Notes: a model not told the origin generated them from the letters alone. DNA of 36,966 nucleotides from Armatimonadaceae bacterium (GCA_030446525.1 JAUJNC010000020.1:1-36966); one strand, 5' to 3'. Counted from the first letter of the stretch, positions 20,055-30,606 are shown. Translations and numbers: made by a program.

Positions 20055-21497
20055 CTACGCGGCGCGCAGGCGCGCGCTCAGCTCTTGGGCGGCTTGCCGC
20101 ATGTCCGGGGCGCAGACGACCGCAGACACGACGGCGGCCGCATGGGCGCCGGCCTGCGCGACAACGGCGACGTTCGCGGCGCTAATGCCGCCGATGGCGA
20201 CGACGGGGTGGTCGGGGAAGGCCCGCTTTATCTGGCGGATACGCTCCGGGCCGACCGGCGGCCCGGCGTCGCCCTTGGTGGCGGAGCCGAAGACGGCGCC
20301 GACGCCCAGGTACGATGCGCAGGGCGCGAGGGGGACGGCTTCCTCCACGGTGCTGACCGAGACGCCGATCAGGCGTTCCGGGCCGAGCAGGCGGCGCGCG
20401 TCCGCGGGGTGCATGTCGTCCGGCCCGAGGTGCACCCCGTCCGCGCCGGACGCGAGCGCCACGTCCACGCGGTCGTTGACGACGAACAGCGCGCCCGCCA
20501 AGCGCGCCATCCGGTTCAGCCGCTTCGCCAGCTCTATCAGCGCGGGCATCGCCAGCCGCTTGTCGCGCAGCTGCACGACCTGCGCGCCGCCCTGGAGCGC
20601 GGCGCGCGCGATCTCCTCCGGACCGCGGTCGGGCCGCAGGTCGGGGTCGGTGAGCACGTACAGCCCGCACAGCAGCGCCCGCCGCTCGGCGTGCGTGCGG
20701 TCGTCGCCCGCCTCGATCGCCCGAGCCGCCCTCGGGGCATCGGGATAGCCGCGCCCTCGCCCCGCCACGACCGGCGAGCGGAGCGCGCGCGTGAGCAGGT
20801 GTTTGGCCGCGGCGACCGCCTCCTCCAGGCCGAGCCCGCGCGCGAGGTGGGCCGCGATGGCCGAGGAAAGCAGGCAGCCGGTCCCGTGGGTGTGTGGCGT
20901 GTCGACCCGCTCGCCGGGGAAGCGCAGGGTCGCGCCGTCCGCCGTGACGAGCAGGTCGTCGGGCGGCCCGGCGAGATGCCCCCCCTTGATGAGCGCCGCG
21001 CGGATGCCGCGCTTCCCCAGGCGCTCCGGGGAGGCCGCGCCGGACGGTGCGAGGAGCGCCAGCGTCTCCGCCTCGGGCGCGTTCGGCGTCACGAGATCGC
21101 ACAGCGGCATAAGCTCGCGGAGGAGCGCTTCTTGCCCCGCCGCGTCCAGCAGCGGCACGCCGCCCGTCGAGGCGAGGACCGGGTCGAGGACCACGTGGGG
21201 CGGGCGGACGCGGCGCAGGGCGTCGGCCACCACGCGCACCTGCGCCGCGCCGCCGAGCATCCCTATCTTGACGGCGCGCAGGTCGGCCGCGTCGGTCAGG
21301 GCCGCCTCGATCTGCGCCGCCAGCACGTCCGGCGCAACGAGATGAACCGACTGCACGCCCTGGCTGTTCTGGACGGTGAGGGCTGTGATGGCGGACAGGC
21401 CCGCCACGCCGAGCGCCCCGAAGACGCGCAGGTCGGCCTGCACGCCCGCGCCGCCGGACGGGTCGGAGCCGGCGATGGTGAGCGCGCTCAGGGGCAT
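20055..21497 (-). CDS. thiDE: Bifunctional HMP-P kinase / thiamin phosphate synthase (ThiD-ThiE fusion)
   Basis: 480 residues. ThiD domain (about 1-265): ALTIAGSDPSGGAGVQADLR, VLDPVLASTGG, DLVTPNAPEAE and the anion-hole HGTGCLLSSAIAAHLARG; it phosphorylates HMP-P to HMP-PP. ThiE domain (about 285-480): LYVLTDPDLRPDRG, VVQLRDK, FVVNDRVDVALASGADGVHL, VGAVFGSATKGDAGPP and VVAIGGISAANV; it joins HMP-PP to the thiazole phosphate to give thiamin phosphate. The ATG at 21497 overlaps the end of thiO by 10 bases. A second, free-standing thiE lies upstream in the same operon, so one copy may be redundant or specialised. Last gene of the thiamin operon. Confidence 0.95.
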   Translation of the reverse strand: MPLSALTIAGSDPSGGAGVQADLRVFGALGVAGLSAITALTVQNSQGVQSVHLVAPDVLAAQIEAALTDAADLRAVKIGMLGGAAQVRVVADALRRVRPPHVVLDPVLASTGGVPLLDAAGQEALLRELMPLCDLVTPNAPEAETLALLAPSGAASPERLGKRGIRAALIKGGHLAGPPDDLLVTADGATLRFPGERVDTPHTHGTGCLLSSAIAAHLARGLGLEEAVAAAKHLLTRALRSPVVAGRGRGYPDAPRAARAIEAGDDRTHAERRALLCGLYVLTDPDLRPDRGPEEIARAALQGGAQVVQLRDKRLAMPALIELAKRLNRMARLAGALFVVNDRVDVALASGADGVHLGPDDMHPADARRLLGPERLIGVSVSTVEEAVPLAPCASYLGVGAVFGSATKGDAGPPVGPERIRQIKRAFPDHPVVAIGGISAANVAVVAQAGAHAAAVVSAVVCAPDMRQAAQELSARLRAA

Positions 21498-22603
21498 CGG
21501 TCTGCCGCCCCGGGCGTGAACCGGTCCGGCCGGAAGGGCGCGAGCAGCGGGTGCGCCCGCTCGCCCAGCACGCTCGGCGTCACGGCCTCGGCCGTGACCG
21601 GCGCCAGCAGGACGCCGTTGCGGAAGTGCCCCGCGGCGACGTGCGCATTTTCCCAGGCGGGCAGCGGCCCCAGGATCGGCAGGCCGTCCGCGCTCGCCGG
21701 GCGCAGACCCGCCCAGGCGCTTTCGAAAGATGCGTCGGCGAGGGCGGGAACGAGTGTTGGGGCCATCACGAGCAGTCGGGCGAGGCCGCCCGCGGTCGGG
21801 CGCGCGTCGAAGCCGGCCCGCGCCTCCGTCGCGCCGACGACGACGCGCCCGTCCGCCTTCGGGACCAAATAGCCCCGGTGCGCGTAGACCGTGTGCCGCA
21901 CGGGCGGCGGCAGGCACGCGAGCGCCAGGATCTGCCCGCGCACGGGAAACTCGGGCAGGGGCGCATCAAGGCGGCGGCCTATCGCCCCGGTCCACGCGCC
22001 GCCCGCCACGACGACCTGCCCGCAGGAAACGGCGCCGTCCGCCGTCCGCACCCCGGTCACGCGCGCCCCCTGCGTCTCGAAACTCTCCGCCGGCGCCCCC
22101 TCGGCGATCCGGCCGCCGCGCCGTGCGCAGGCCAGGGCGAGCGCCCGCACCAGCCGGCGCGGCTCCACATGCCGTTCCTGCGGCGAAAGGACGGCGGCGC
22201 GGACATGGGGCGACAGACAGGGCTCCAGCCGCCGCGCTTCCTCGCCGGAAAGCCGCTCCACGCGAAGCCCCGCCTCCCCTTGCCAGGTAAACGCGCCGCA
22301 CAGCGCGTCCTCCTCCTCGGCGTCCATCGCCACGCGCAGCATGCCGGGACACGATAGTTCCGGGTCGATGCCCGTCTCCTCGCGCAGCGCATCCACGAAC
22401 AGGGGGTAGCGGCGCAAGCTTTCCAGCCCCAGTTCCACGAACGGCCCCGGCCCCCTCGCCTCGGCCAGCGGCGCCAGCATCCCCGCCGCCGCGCCGGACG
22501 CCTCCTTGCCGACCTGCCCGCGCTCCAGCACCACGACGGACGCGCCCGCATGGAGCAGACGCCAGGCGACCGACAGCCCGATCACGCCGCCGCCGACCAC
22601 CAC
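21488..22603 (-). CDS. thiO: Glycine oxidase ThiO
   Basis: About 371 residues, an FAD-dependent D-amino-acid-oxidase-fold enzyme that makes dehydroglycine for the thiazole ring. The N-terminal dinucleotide motif VVGGGVIGLSVAW is followed by VVVLERG and the GAAAGMLAPLAEA segment, then the substrate-side RGQILAL and YLVPKADGRVVVGAT, and ends with WAGLRPASADGLPILGP and GHFRNGVLLAP. The start is uncertain: the GTG at 22603 lacks a ribosome site and falls inside the conserved strand, while upstream codons (SPSADV) look native. The true start may have been disturbed by the small duplication at the end of thiS just upstream. Confidence 0.92.
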   Translation of the reverse strand: MVVGGGVIGLSVAWRLLHAGASVVVLERGQVGKEASGAAAGMLAPLAEARGPGPFVELGLESLRRYPLFVDALREETGIDPELSCPGMLRVAMDAEEEDALCGAFTWQGEAGLRVERLSGEEARRLEPCLSPHVRAAVLSPQERHVEPRRLVRALALACARRGGRIAEGAPAESFETQGARVTGVRTADGAVSCGQVVVAGGAWTGAIGRRLDAPLPEFPVRGQILALACLPPPVRHTVYAHRGYLVPKADGRVVVGATEARAGFDARPTAGGLARLLVMAPTLVPALADASFESAWAGLRPASADGLPILGPLPAWENAHVAAGHFRNGVLLAPVTAEAVTPSVLGERAHPLLAPFRPDRFTPGAADRCP

Positions 22604-22629
22604 GACGTCCGCGCTCGGCGACAGCCACC

Positions 22630-22657
22630 CGCCATCATCTGGACGCCATCATCTGGA
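22630..22657 (-). repeat. 14-bp perfect tandem duplication at the 3' end of thiS
   Basis: CGCCATCATCTGGA occurs twice back to back (22630-22643, 22644-22657). Removing one copy restores Met-Met-Ala-Gly-Gly at the ThiS terminus. Confidence 0.9.
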
Positions 22658-22838
22658 CGATCTCGACCTCGTCGCCCGCCGCCAGCATCGTCTCGCCGAA
22701 GCGGCTGCGCGGCACGATCTCGCGGTTGTGCTCGACCACCACCAGGCGCTCGTGCAGGCCGCGGCCCGCCAGAAACTCGGCTATGCTCATCGGCTTATCG
22801 ATAGCGCAGGTTTTACCGTTCACTATCAGCTCGATCAC
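22635..22838 (-). CDS. thiS: Sulfur carrier protein ThiS, C-terminal diglycine displaced
   Basis: 67 residues, GTG start at 22838 overlapping the thiE stop as GTGA. Beta-grasp sequence IELIVNGKTCAIDKPMSIAE then VVVEHNREIVPR and GDEVEIVQMMA. ThiS must end in Gly-Gly, which is adenylated by ThiF and converted to the thiocarboxylate. Here the frame ends MMASR and stops. A 14-bp tandem duplication (22630-22657) sits exactly at this point; the GGT GGC codons are present right after it (22629-22624) but out of frame. As written the protein would be inactive. Confidence 0.85.
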   Translation of the reverse strand: MIELIVNGKTCAIDKPMSIAEFLAGRGLHERLVVVEHNREIVPRSRFGETMLAAGDEVEIVQMMASR

Positions 22839-23446
22839 TCCCTGGTTCTCCGTTCGGCCCAGGCCGCGTCCAGCGCCGCCCGGTACGAACCGGCGACCGC
22901 GCGCGGATCCCGCGCCCCCATCAGCGGCGAGAGCGCGGCCACGCCCGCCGCGCCCGCACGTACGCACGCGCCCGCGTTTTCCGGCGTGACGCCGCCGATC
23001 GCGATCACCGGCAGGGGGACCGCCGCGCAGACCGCGCCCAGCCAGTCCAGCCCGGCGGGCGCCCTGTCCGGGTGCGACGCCGAGGCGAACACGGTCCCCG
23101 CCAGGAGGTAGTCGGCGCCCTCCTCCTGCGCGCGGCGCGCGCCCTCGGCCGAGTGCACGGAGCGGCCCACCAGCACTCCCTCGCCGGCCACCCGACGTGC
23201 CTCCGGCACCGATGGTCCCGCCTCCGGCAGGTGCACCCCGTCGGCCCCGACCACCCGCGCCCGTTCCGGAGGGCCGTTCACGACCAACAGCGCCTGCCCC
23301 TCGGTGACGCGGCGCAGGCCTGTCCCAATCTCCCGCAGGCGGTCGGCGGGCGCTGTCTTATCACGGAGCTGCACCAGGTTCGCCCCCCCGGTGACCACCT
23401 GCGCGACGATCTCGGCCAGCCGGTCCGCCGGCCGGGTGACCAGCAT
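22835..23446 (-). CDS. thiE: Thiamin phosphate synthase (second copy)
   Basis: About 203 residues, TIM-barrel ThiE/TenI superfamily: NLVQLRDKTAPADRLREIG, LLVVNGPPERARVVGADGVH, GVLVGRSVHSAEGARRAQEE, ADYLLAGTVFASASHPDRAP and VIAIGGVTPENAGACVRAGA. Compared with the ThiE half of thiDE it has NG in place of ND in the second phosphate/metal segment and lacks the K(G/E) signature after FAS, so it may be a TenI-like member rather than a full synthase. The ATG at 23446 is likely but the frame is open a little further upstream. Overlaps thiS by GTGA; preceded by the small peptide gene. Confidence 0.85.
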   Translation of the reverse strand: MLVTRPADRLAEIVAQVVTGGANLVQLRDKTAPADRLREIGTGLRRVTEGQALLVVNGPPERARVVGADGVHLPEAGPSVPEARRVAGEGVLVGRSVHSAEGARRAQEEGADYLLAGTVFASASHPDRAPAGLDWLGAVCAAVPLPVIAIGGVTPENAGACVRAGAAGVAALSPLMGARDPRAVAGSYRAALDAAWAERRTRE

Positions 23447-23493
23447 CAGGCAGGGGCGGGGCAGTCCGGGTCTGGGGCCCGCCCCCGGGTCGC

Positions 23494-23652
23494 TTAGTGG
23501 CCGGGGCAGCAGGATCCCCCGGTAGCTTCCTTCGGCGCGGGGTCCGGCGTGACCGCGTTGTTGCCCACGATGCTGGCGCTGACCGCCGCGCCCACGAGCG
23601 CCAGGAGCGCTGCCAGGATGCCGAGGCGGGTGCGAAGTGGCGATTTCCTCAT
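23494..23652 (-). CDS. 52-residue peptide with membrane/signal helix and CCPGH C-terminus
   Basis: ATG at 23652 with a near-perfect AGGAGGTGAG ribosome site; TAA at 23494. The sequence runs MRKSPLRTRL, a hydrophobic helix GILAALLALVGAAVSASIVG, then a short polar segment and the end GGSCCPGH. The positive N-terminus and helix suggest an exported or membrane-anchored peptide with its tail outside. The adjacent Cys-Cys-Pro-Gly-His tail could bind a metal or form a redox pair. It sits between thiG and thiE in the thiamin operon. No family is recognised; the strong ribosome site and clean codon use argue that it is real. Confidence 0.65.
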   Translation of the reverse strand: MRKSPLRTRLGILAALLALVGAAVSASIVGNNAVTPDPAPKEATGGSCCPGH

Positions 23653-23715
23653 AGTTTTCTCACCTCCTGAGAATGCGCGGGGCGAGCGCCCGGCGCTACG
23701 TATATTCTACCCTAC

Positions 23716-24531
23716 TTATCGCACCACGCCTTCCAGCGGGCTGCTCGCCGAGGCGTAGGGCAGGACCGGCATCCGGCCCGCCCGGTATGCCGCGCGCCCG
23801 GCCTCGACGCCCAGCCGCATCGCCTCGGCCATCCGCGCGGGGTTCTGGGCGCGCGCGATGGCCGTGTTGATCAGGCAGGCGGACGCGCCCAGCTCCATGG
23901 ACAGGGCCGCATCGGAAGGCACGCCGATGCCCGCATCGACCACGACCGGCACCCGCGCCTGCTCGACGATGATGCGGATGCTGTCGAAGGTTTTCATGCC
24001 CTGCCCGCTGCCGATGGGCGACGCCAGCGGCATGACGGTCGCCGTGCCGATCTCCTGGAGCCGCGCGGCGAGGACGGGGTCGGCGTTGATGTAGGGCAGG
24101 ACGACGAAGCCCTCGTCCACCAGCACGCGGCACGCCTCGAACGTCCCGACCGGGTCGGGCAGCAGGTACTTGGGGTCGGGGATCACCTCGACCTTGATCC
24201 AGTCCGACAGCCCCATCGCGCGGGCGAGCCGGGCGGTGCGGATAGCCTCGTCCGCCGTGCGCGCGCCCGCCGTGTTGGGAAGGATATGGTAGCGCTGCCA
24301 GTCGATCTCGTCCAGGATGCTGCGCCGGGGCGCGTCCAGATCGATCCGGCGCAGCGCGACGGTCACGATCTCGCAGCCCGACGCTTCGAGCGCCGCGTTC
24401 ATCTCGTCGGCGTTCCGGTACTTGCCCGTGCCCAGCATCAGGCGCGAGCGGAAGCGTTTGCCGCCGATCTCCAGCAGCTCATCGTGCGCCGCCTGTGCGA
24501 CGGGCGGCGCGATTGGGTTTGCGATCGCCAT
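23716..24531 (-). CDS. thiG: Thiazole synthase ThiG
   Basis: 271 residues. It forms the thiazole phosphate from DXP, ThiS thiocarboxylate and dehydroglycine. Landmarks: [40 protein letters not shown], the Schiff-base lysine K113 in [31 protein letters not shown] and [25 protein letters not shown] lies just upstream of the ATG. It follows thiC by 13 bases. Confidence 0.97.
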   Translation of the reverse strand: MAIANPIAPPVAQAAHDELLEIGGKRFRSRLMLGTGKYRNADEMNAALEASGCEIVTVALRRIDLDAPRRSILDEIDWQRYHILPNTAGARTADEAIRTARLARAMGLSDWIKVEVIPDPKYLLPDPVGTFEACRVLVDEGFVVLPYINADPVLAARLQEIGTATVMPLASPIGSGQGMKTFDSIRIIVEQARVPVVVDAGIGVPSDAALSMELGASACLINTAIARAQNPARMAEAMRLGVEAGRAAYRAGRMPVLPYASASSPLEGVVR

Positions 24532-24544
24532 CTGTTTCTCCTGG

Positions 24545-26441
<1,897 letters not shown>

Positions 26442-26466
26442 CGGTTTCTCCTTGCAATATGCGAAA

Positions 26467-26500
26467 GGCCGCCGTTCCCCGTGGAAAGGGAACGGCGGCC
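26467..26500 (-). terminator. Terminator hairpin, probable TPP riboswitch expression platform
   Basis: Perfect 13-bp arms (26467-26479 against 26488-26500) followed on the minus strand by TTTCGCATATT and then the thiC ribosome site. It lies between the aptamer and the thiC start, as expected for ligand-induced termination. Confidence 0.7.
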
Positions 26501-26531
26501 GTGGCAGAACAAAAACGCCGTGGTCGCGCCC

Positions 26532-26640
26532 GCTTTCCTACGCCGGTATTACCCGGTTCAGGTGGTTGGGGTTGACGCCCTGCGCCTCTCAGCCGGCCTT
26601 ATCGCGGACACGCCACGATTGCCAGCACCCCCAGCGGCCT
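26532..26640 (-). ncRNA. TPP riboswitch aptamer
   Basis: Minus strand carries the conserved blocks in order: GCTGGGGGTGCTGG, GGCTGAGA (26594-26587), CAACCCC, CCTGAACC (26562-26555), GGGTAATACCGGCGTAGG and GAAAG near 26533. Position about 90 bases upstream of thiC and the block order leave little doubt. Bound TPP should favour the downstream terminator and shut off the whole thi operon. Confidence 0.95.
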
Positions 26641-26684
26641 GTGCTTCGAATCTTCGGCGGCGATACGCCGCCGGTGTTGGGATT

Positions 26685-26714
26685 AGTATAGCGCAGCGGC
26701 TCGCGGCCTGTCAA
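26685..26714 (-). promoter_or_regulatory. Promoter of the thiamin operon
   Basis: Minus strand TTGACA (26714-26709), 18-base spacer, TATACT (26690-26685). A perfect hairpin (26655-26673) lies between it and the aptamer. Confidence 0.8.
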
Positions 26715-27200
26715 GGTGCGCCACGGCCGTCTCGCCCCGGAGCGCCGTCGAGCGGGAAGCGGGAACGAGGCGGGGACTTACGATCCGGGTGGCTTCGGGT
26801 GGGGGGAGAAGCGGGCGACGTTGGGTTCGAGCCCGTGATCTCTTGGGTGTGAACAAAACCCTCGTGTTTCACCGCGTTCTTACCGCTTCCCAATGTAAAC
26901 GGCGCATCCACCGCGCTTAATCTTTGATGAACGATGCGCTGTTTTGCGCAAGTCGTTCACGTACATTTCACGTGTCTGTTTGCCTGATGTCAAGGCCAAC
27001 GCACGTATGCTCCGTTGCCGCCGCGCGGCCAAGCCACTGTGTTGCGTGGTCGAATGTCTTTCCCGAGAAGGCTATATTCTGCCATAGGAGCAGGTACGAA
27101 ATCGCCAAATATAGAACATAGTTGCGCCCCGAGCGGGTCGCTGTGGCCTAGCATGGTCGGCCCGTCAGACGCGAAACAAAGATTGAGGAGACGTCACGAC
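26715..27200. other. Intergenic region, nothing recognised
   Basis: No gene, RNA or repeat supported. Base composition falls from GC-rich to more AT-rich after about 26860, marking the entry into the accessory region. GAGGAG at 27185-27190 is the ribosome site of the next gene. Confidence 0.5.
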
Positions 27201-28337
27201 ATGCCGGGTCCCCGTAAACCCCTCAACGGCACGACCATGGATAATAGCGGCCCCATCGCCGATTACCGCTACCCCGATGCCAAACGCAAGAACCTGCCCG
27301 CCGCGGGCATGGCCGCGCAGGGCAAGGTGCAGGAAACGCCCAAGCAGCGGTTCGCCTACAACCCGCACCTGCCGCCCGTTCTACGCTTCGACCCGACGGG
27401 CAAGTCCGATGCTCTGCCGAGCCTGCTCGAAAAAGCCCGCCACAACAAGCTGACTGAGGACGAGATCCAACTGCTGGCTGACGCGCTGCGCAACCGCGAG
27501 CCGTGGCTGGAGTGGACCGGTAAGCGTGAGGCGCAGGCGGTCGAGGTAGACCCGGTCGCGCTGCACATTCACGAGCGCGTGTCCGCACAGGCGATTGTGA
27601 AGATGGCCGCCCGGCAGGACGTGCCCCGGAACCTGTTCGCGGACCCGGAACAGGAGTACCGCGAGGCCGTCCAGTTCTACCAGCACAACGTGGAATGGGC
27701 GAACCGGCTGATCCTGGGTGACAGCCTGGCTGTCATGGCGAGCCTGGCGAAGCGCGAGGATTTGGCGGGCAAGGTCCAGATGATCTACATGGACCCGCCG
27801 TACGGGATCAAGTTCGCGTCGAACTTCCAGAGCGAGGTCGGCAAGCGCGACGTGAAGGACAAGCCGGAAGACCCGACGCGCGAGCCGGAAATGGTGAAGG
27901 CATACCGCGACACCTGGAACCTCGGCGTCCACTCTATCTCGCCTACCTGCGCGATCGGCTCTACGCGGCGAAGGAGTTGCTGACGGACAGCGGCTCAATC
28001 TTCGTCCAAATCAGCGACGAGAATCTGCACCGCGTTCGGATGGTCATGGACGAGGTGTTTGGGCCGGAGAACTTTATTGCCCAGATCACGTTTCGAACGA
28101 GCGTCCCTCTTGGTGCTACATATGTACCGGCAATTGTCAACTACCTTCTATGGTATTCCAAATCTGGTCAACCTAAGTTTCGCCGTGTCTTCGTTGATCG
28201 TGTAATGGACGAAGACAGCAGGTACTCGCTCGTGGACCTCCGAAGTGGTGAGCGCAGACGCCTTTCGGCGGACGAGAAGACAGGCAATGCAGACTTACAA
28301 TGGAGGGAGGCCATTTGTGGCCGAGAACCTTAACTCT
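27201..28337 (+). pseudogene. Type III-like adenine-specific DNA methyltransferase (Mod), truncated
   Basis: ATG 27201 (GAGGAG upstream). The N-terminus has LRFDPTGKSDALPSLLEKAR, then WANRLILGDSLAVMASLAKR and the catalytic motif IV as MIYMDPPYGIKF, typical of beta-class N6-adenine methyltransferases. One C is missing near 27938; the next frame continues YLAYLRDRLYAAKELLTDSG, SIFVQISDENLHRVRMVMDE and VFGPENFIAQI. After another shift near 28290 comes GRPFVAENLNSA, where homology stops at about 28337. The SAM-binding motif I (FxGxG), which is C-terminal in this class, is missing, so the enzyme is dead even without the frame errors. An IS starts 30 bases further; the partner res gene is gone. Confidence 0.8.
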
Positions 28338-28464
28338 GCGTGGTAGAACAGAGTCATGTGTGTTTAATTGAGGTCCGGTCATAATTCTTATTGATATTTG
28401 TTGATGAACAATGGCAACTTAGTCCTGCAGAACGCACTTCCTGTTCTGGTAGATCGGTCATCGC

Positions 28465-29394
28465 TCAGGCTGCCCGCAGAAACGGCTTGAGACCGACGTT
28501 GAGTTCCAGACCATGCTCGAAGCGATACAAGAGAGCCAACTGATACACCAAGATCGCACCCAAAGCGAAGCGAGCCGTCGCTGCCTTACCCTTAGTCGGC
28601 ACAGGACCATGCGCCGCAAAGATACCCTTAAAGTGCTCGTTCAAGTTCTCCATCGCCAAAGAGCGCAACTTGTGGAAGATACGCCGCACTTCCACGCCAT
28701 CGTCGGTGTGCGGATACTTGCCCGGCTGACTCGTCACCAGGCTACAGTCCCGAAGATGGCAGTCCGCCCGCAACTCCTCCCGGTTGTAATGCTAATCGCC
28801 AAGGACAAAAACGCACCTCCTGGGGCACTTCCACCAACAACTGCCGGGCAACTTCGCCATCATCGATGTTGGCAACCGTCAGTTGAGCCGCAAGAGGAAT
28901 CCAGACACCGGCTACTACCGAAGCGATATGCAGTTCCCAGCCGGATACCCACCCGTGCCACCGATTTCGTCCAGCCCGCCTCGATATCGATGCGACTGTG
29001 CGGCACAACACCTCTGTCTCTGTCCTTCTTGTGCCAGAGCGCTCCATCTTTGGCTCGAAGTACCGTGCTGTCCATGGCTGCTGCCCGACCGCAGTGCCGC
29101 CACGGCTGTATCAGCGCCACCAAGTGGCGTCCCAGGCAGCCAATCTGTGCTGGCAGCGTCTGGGGAAGTGCTGCCAGTCTTCTATCAAAGGTTTTTCGTG
29201 TCGGGTAGCGCCCGTTCTGCATCAGCGAAGCACGCAGGGTCTGCATTTGGGTGGTCGGCTGCTCCAAGACCGACAGGAGTTCGTGCACCTGGGTGCAGTC
29301 TTCGCACGATCATGATCACCAATGCTTTGAGAAACAGGCGATCCGTGTAGATCCTAGGTCGGCCCCGTCCGCGTTTCTTGGGCGGTGCGGGCAT
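28465..29394 (-). pseudogene. Transposase (IS4/IS5-like DDE), frameshifted
   Basis: Starts MPAPPKKRGRGRPRIYTDRL at 29394, continues after a shift as VHELLSVLEQPTTQMQTLRA and on to RAAAMDSTVLRAKDGALWHK (first catalytic D), then HIASVVAGVWIPLAAQLTVA with NIDDGEVARQLL (second D). It ends RSLAMENLNEHFKGIFAAHG and QLALLYRFEHGLELNVGLKP with stop at 28465. At least three frame changes. The motifs fit a DDE_Tnp_1 transposase; family placement is approximate. Confidence 0.7.
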
Positions 29395-29445
29395 GGGATT
29401 TGATCAATAAGCCTCACGAGCAGGGCAAGAAGACTTTCCTGCAGT

Positions 29446-29534
29446 ACCATAAAGTTGCCTCCGACGTGGGATGTGTCGCAACTTCTATGGTACGGCGGCC
29501 ACCGCGCCCAGGGCTTGCCTGGGCGCGGTGTTTT
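29446..29534 (+). terminator. Two hairpins at the right end of the first IS
   Basis: An imperfect 14-bp inverted repeat (29446-29459 against 29477-29491) is followed by a perfect 13-bp hairpin (29500-29512 against 29518-29530) with TTTT directly after it on the plus strand. The second is a good plus-strand terminator; transcription crossing the IS from the left would stop here. Confidence 0.55.
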
Positions 29535-29836
29535 CTGCCTGCCTGAGCGTTCATCTTGCTATATTGTTAATACTCAGCAGCGGCTGTCAACAAGAATTAT
29601 GACCGGGCCTCACTTAAGTAACGCTGAGGGCTGTCTGGCTTAACAGCTAAATTGGGAGACAAGCTTAAGCAAATCAGAGCGACCTAACCAATCGCTGCAC
29701 CGGACGCGAATGCAACCAGTTCTTGTCGGCGCTGACGGCAAGTGCCCGCTCATCAGGCTCATCTTCGCGCCGGTGAGCTTTTTCGTTGGGCCGGTGCGTG
29801 CAGCGTCGCGGCGGATACTGTTGTATAATCTTCTCA

Positions 29837-30103
29837 TGCTTAACACCTTCAAAGCCGTCTTGCGCGGTAATTGCAGTGGCACAGCGACATGCCGCAACAA
29901 TCCGTGCACGACCAAGCCCTCAACGTTTACGTCACCGTTTTAGAGGAACCAGCCGTTGTGTCTCCCGCCGAAGATCAGGGCCAGCGCATGGCCGTCGCAT
30001 TAGAACGACTTGCCTTGTCATAGCTCTGGCGGATCTGCCCGATCCGGCAGCGTGGGAACGGGAGATGCGGGAGGATCGCGTCCTGCCCGGCAGAGGCGAG
30101 TAG
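29837..30103 (+). pseudogene. Antitoxin of a VapBC-type pair, frameshifted
   Basis: ATG 29837 gives MLNTFKAVLRGN; after a shift near 29875 the frame reads WHSDMPQQSVHDQALNVYVT and VLEEPAVVSPAEDQGQRMAV to LERLALS. A second shift leads to ALADLPDPAAWEREMREDRV and LPGRGE with TAG at 30103. The WEREMREDR-LPGR ending is a recurring end of antitoxins encoded beside PIN toxins. TATAAT at 29823-29828 is a probable -10. The toxin start follows two bases later. Confidence 0.6.
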
Positions 30104-30105
30104 GT

Positions 30106-30470
30106 GTGCTTATCGATAGCAACATTATCATCTACGCGGCTCAACCAGATCAAGAGGATTTGCGCCGTTTCATCGCCGAACACGCACCTGCTGTATCCGC
30201 CGTCAGCTATGTTGAGGTCTTTGGCTACCATCAACTGAGCGAACAGGAGCGTGAGCATTTTGAAGCATTCTTTGCTGCTGCTACGGTTTTGCCAATAACG
30301 CAGGCTGTTTTAGATCAGGCCGTGCGACTGCGTCAGGCCAGGAGAATGAGCTGGGGGATGCCCTGGTAGCTGCGACTTGTCTTGTTTATAACCGCACCCT
30401 CGTTACGCGCAACACCGGAGACTTCTCCTGGGTTCCGAATCTTTCGGTGCTGAATCCCTTTGGTAAGAGC
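30106..30470 (+). pseudogene. PIN-domain toxin (VapC-like), frameshifted near the C-terminus
   Basis: GTG 30106 starts VLIDSNIIIYAAQPDQEDLR, with the first catalytic Asp of the PIN ribonuclease fold (LIDSN). AVSAVSYVEVFGYHQLSEQE supplies the conserved Glu, and after a missing base near 30352 LGDALVAATCLVYNRTLVTR plus NTGDF supply the last two acidic positions. Predicted sequence-specific endoribonuclease. The reading frame then runs on without stop into the attC-like site, so the true end (about 30470, NPFGKS) is uncertain. Confidence 0.7.
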
Positions 30471-30514
30471 CAGCCGCAGGCCAAGACAGCGGCGACGATA
30501 CCGAATAGATACCG

Positions 30515-30606
30515 GCCCAACCACTCACTGCAGGGGACGCGAGAGCAGCCGGCAGTTTGCTTCGCACCGGGTCAAGTGCTTCGCGCCCTGAGTTCGGGCG
30601 TTAGGC
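30515..30606 (+). other. attC-like recombination site
   Basis: 92 bp bounded by GCCCAAC (R'' box, RYYYAAC) and GTTAGGC (R' box, GTTRRRY). Next to them are partly complementary segments: ACTCACTGCAGGGGACGCG on the left and CGCGCCCTGAGTTCGGGC on the right. This is the folded arm pattern of integron cassette recombination sites. It lies just after the toxin gene and 30 bases before the next ORF, the usual place in a cassette. No integrase gene is visible. Confidence 0.55.

Larger units (their letters stand above)
28368..29613 (-). mobile_element. Insertion sequence with DDE transposase (first copy region)
   Basis: About 1246 bp. Imperfect terminal inverted repeats: left TGAGGTCCGGTCATAATTCT (from 28369), right end reads TGAGGCCCGGTCATAATTCT inwards from 29612, extending to TTRTTGAYA. 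TTAA directly flanks both ends (28364-28367 and 29614-29617), a likely 4-bp target duplication. The transposase gene runs on the minus strand. Confidence 0.75.

Noticed and set aside
26815..26870. tRNA-like T-arm (GGGTTCGAGCCC) after the thi promoter
   Set aside because: Only a three-base-pair stem closes, with no acceptor, D or anticodon arms at proper distances on either strand.
29618..29836. Second attC-like site before the antitoxin gene
   Set aside because: CTTAAC/TTAACAG boxes near 29635-29650 lack a matching R' box and arms.
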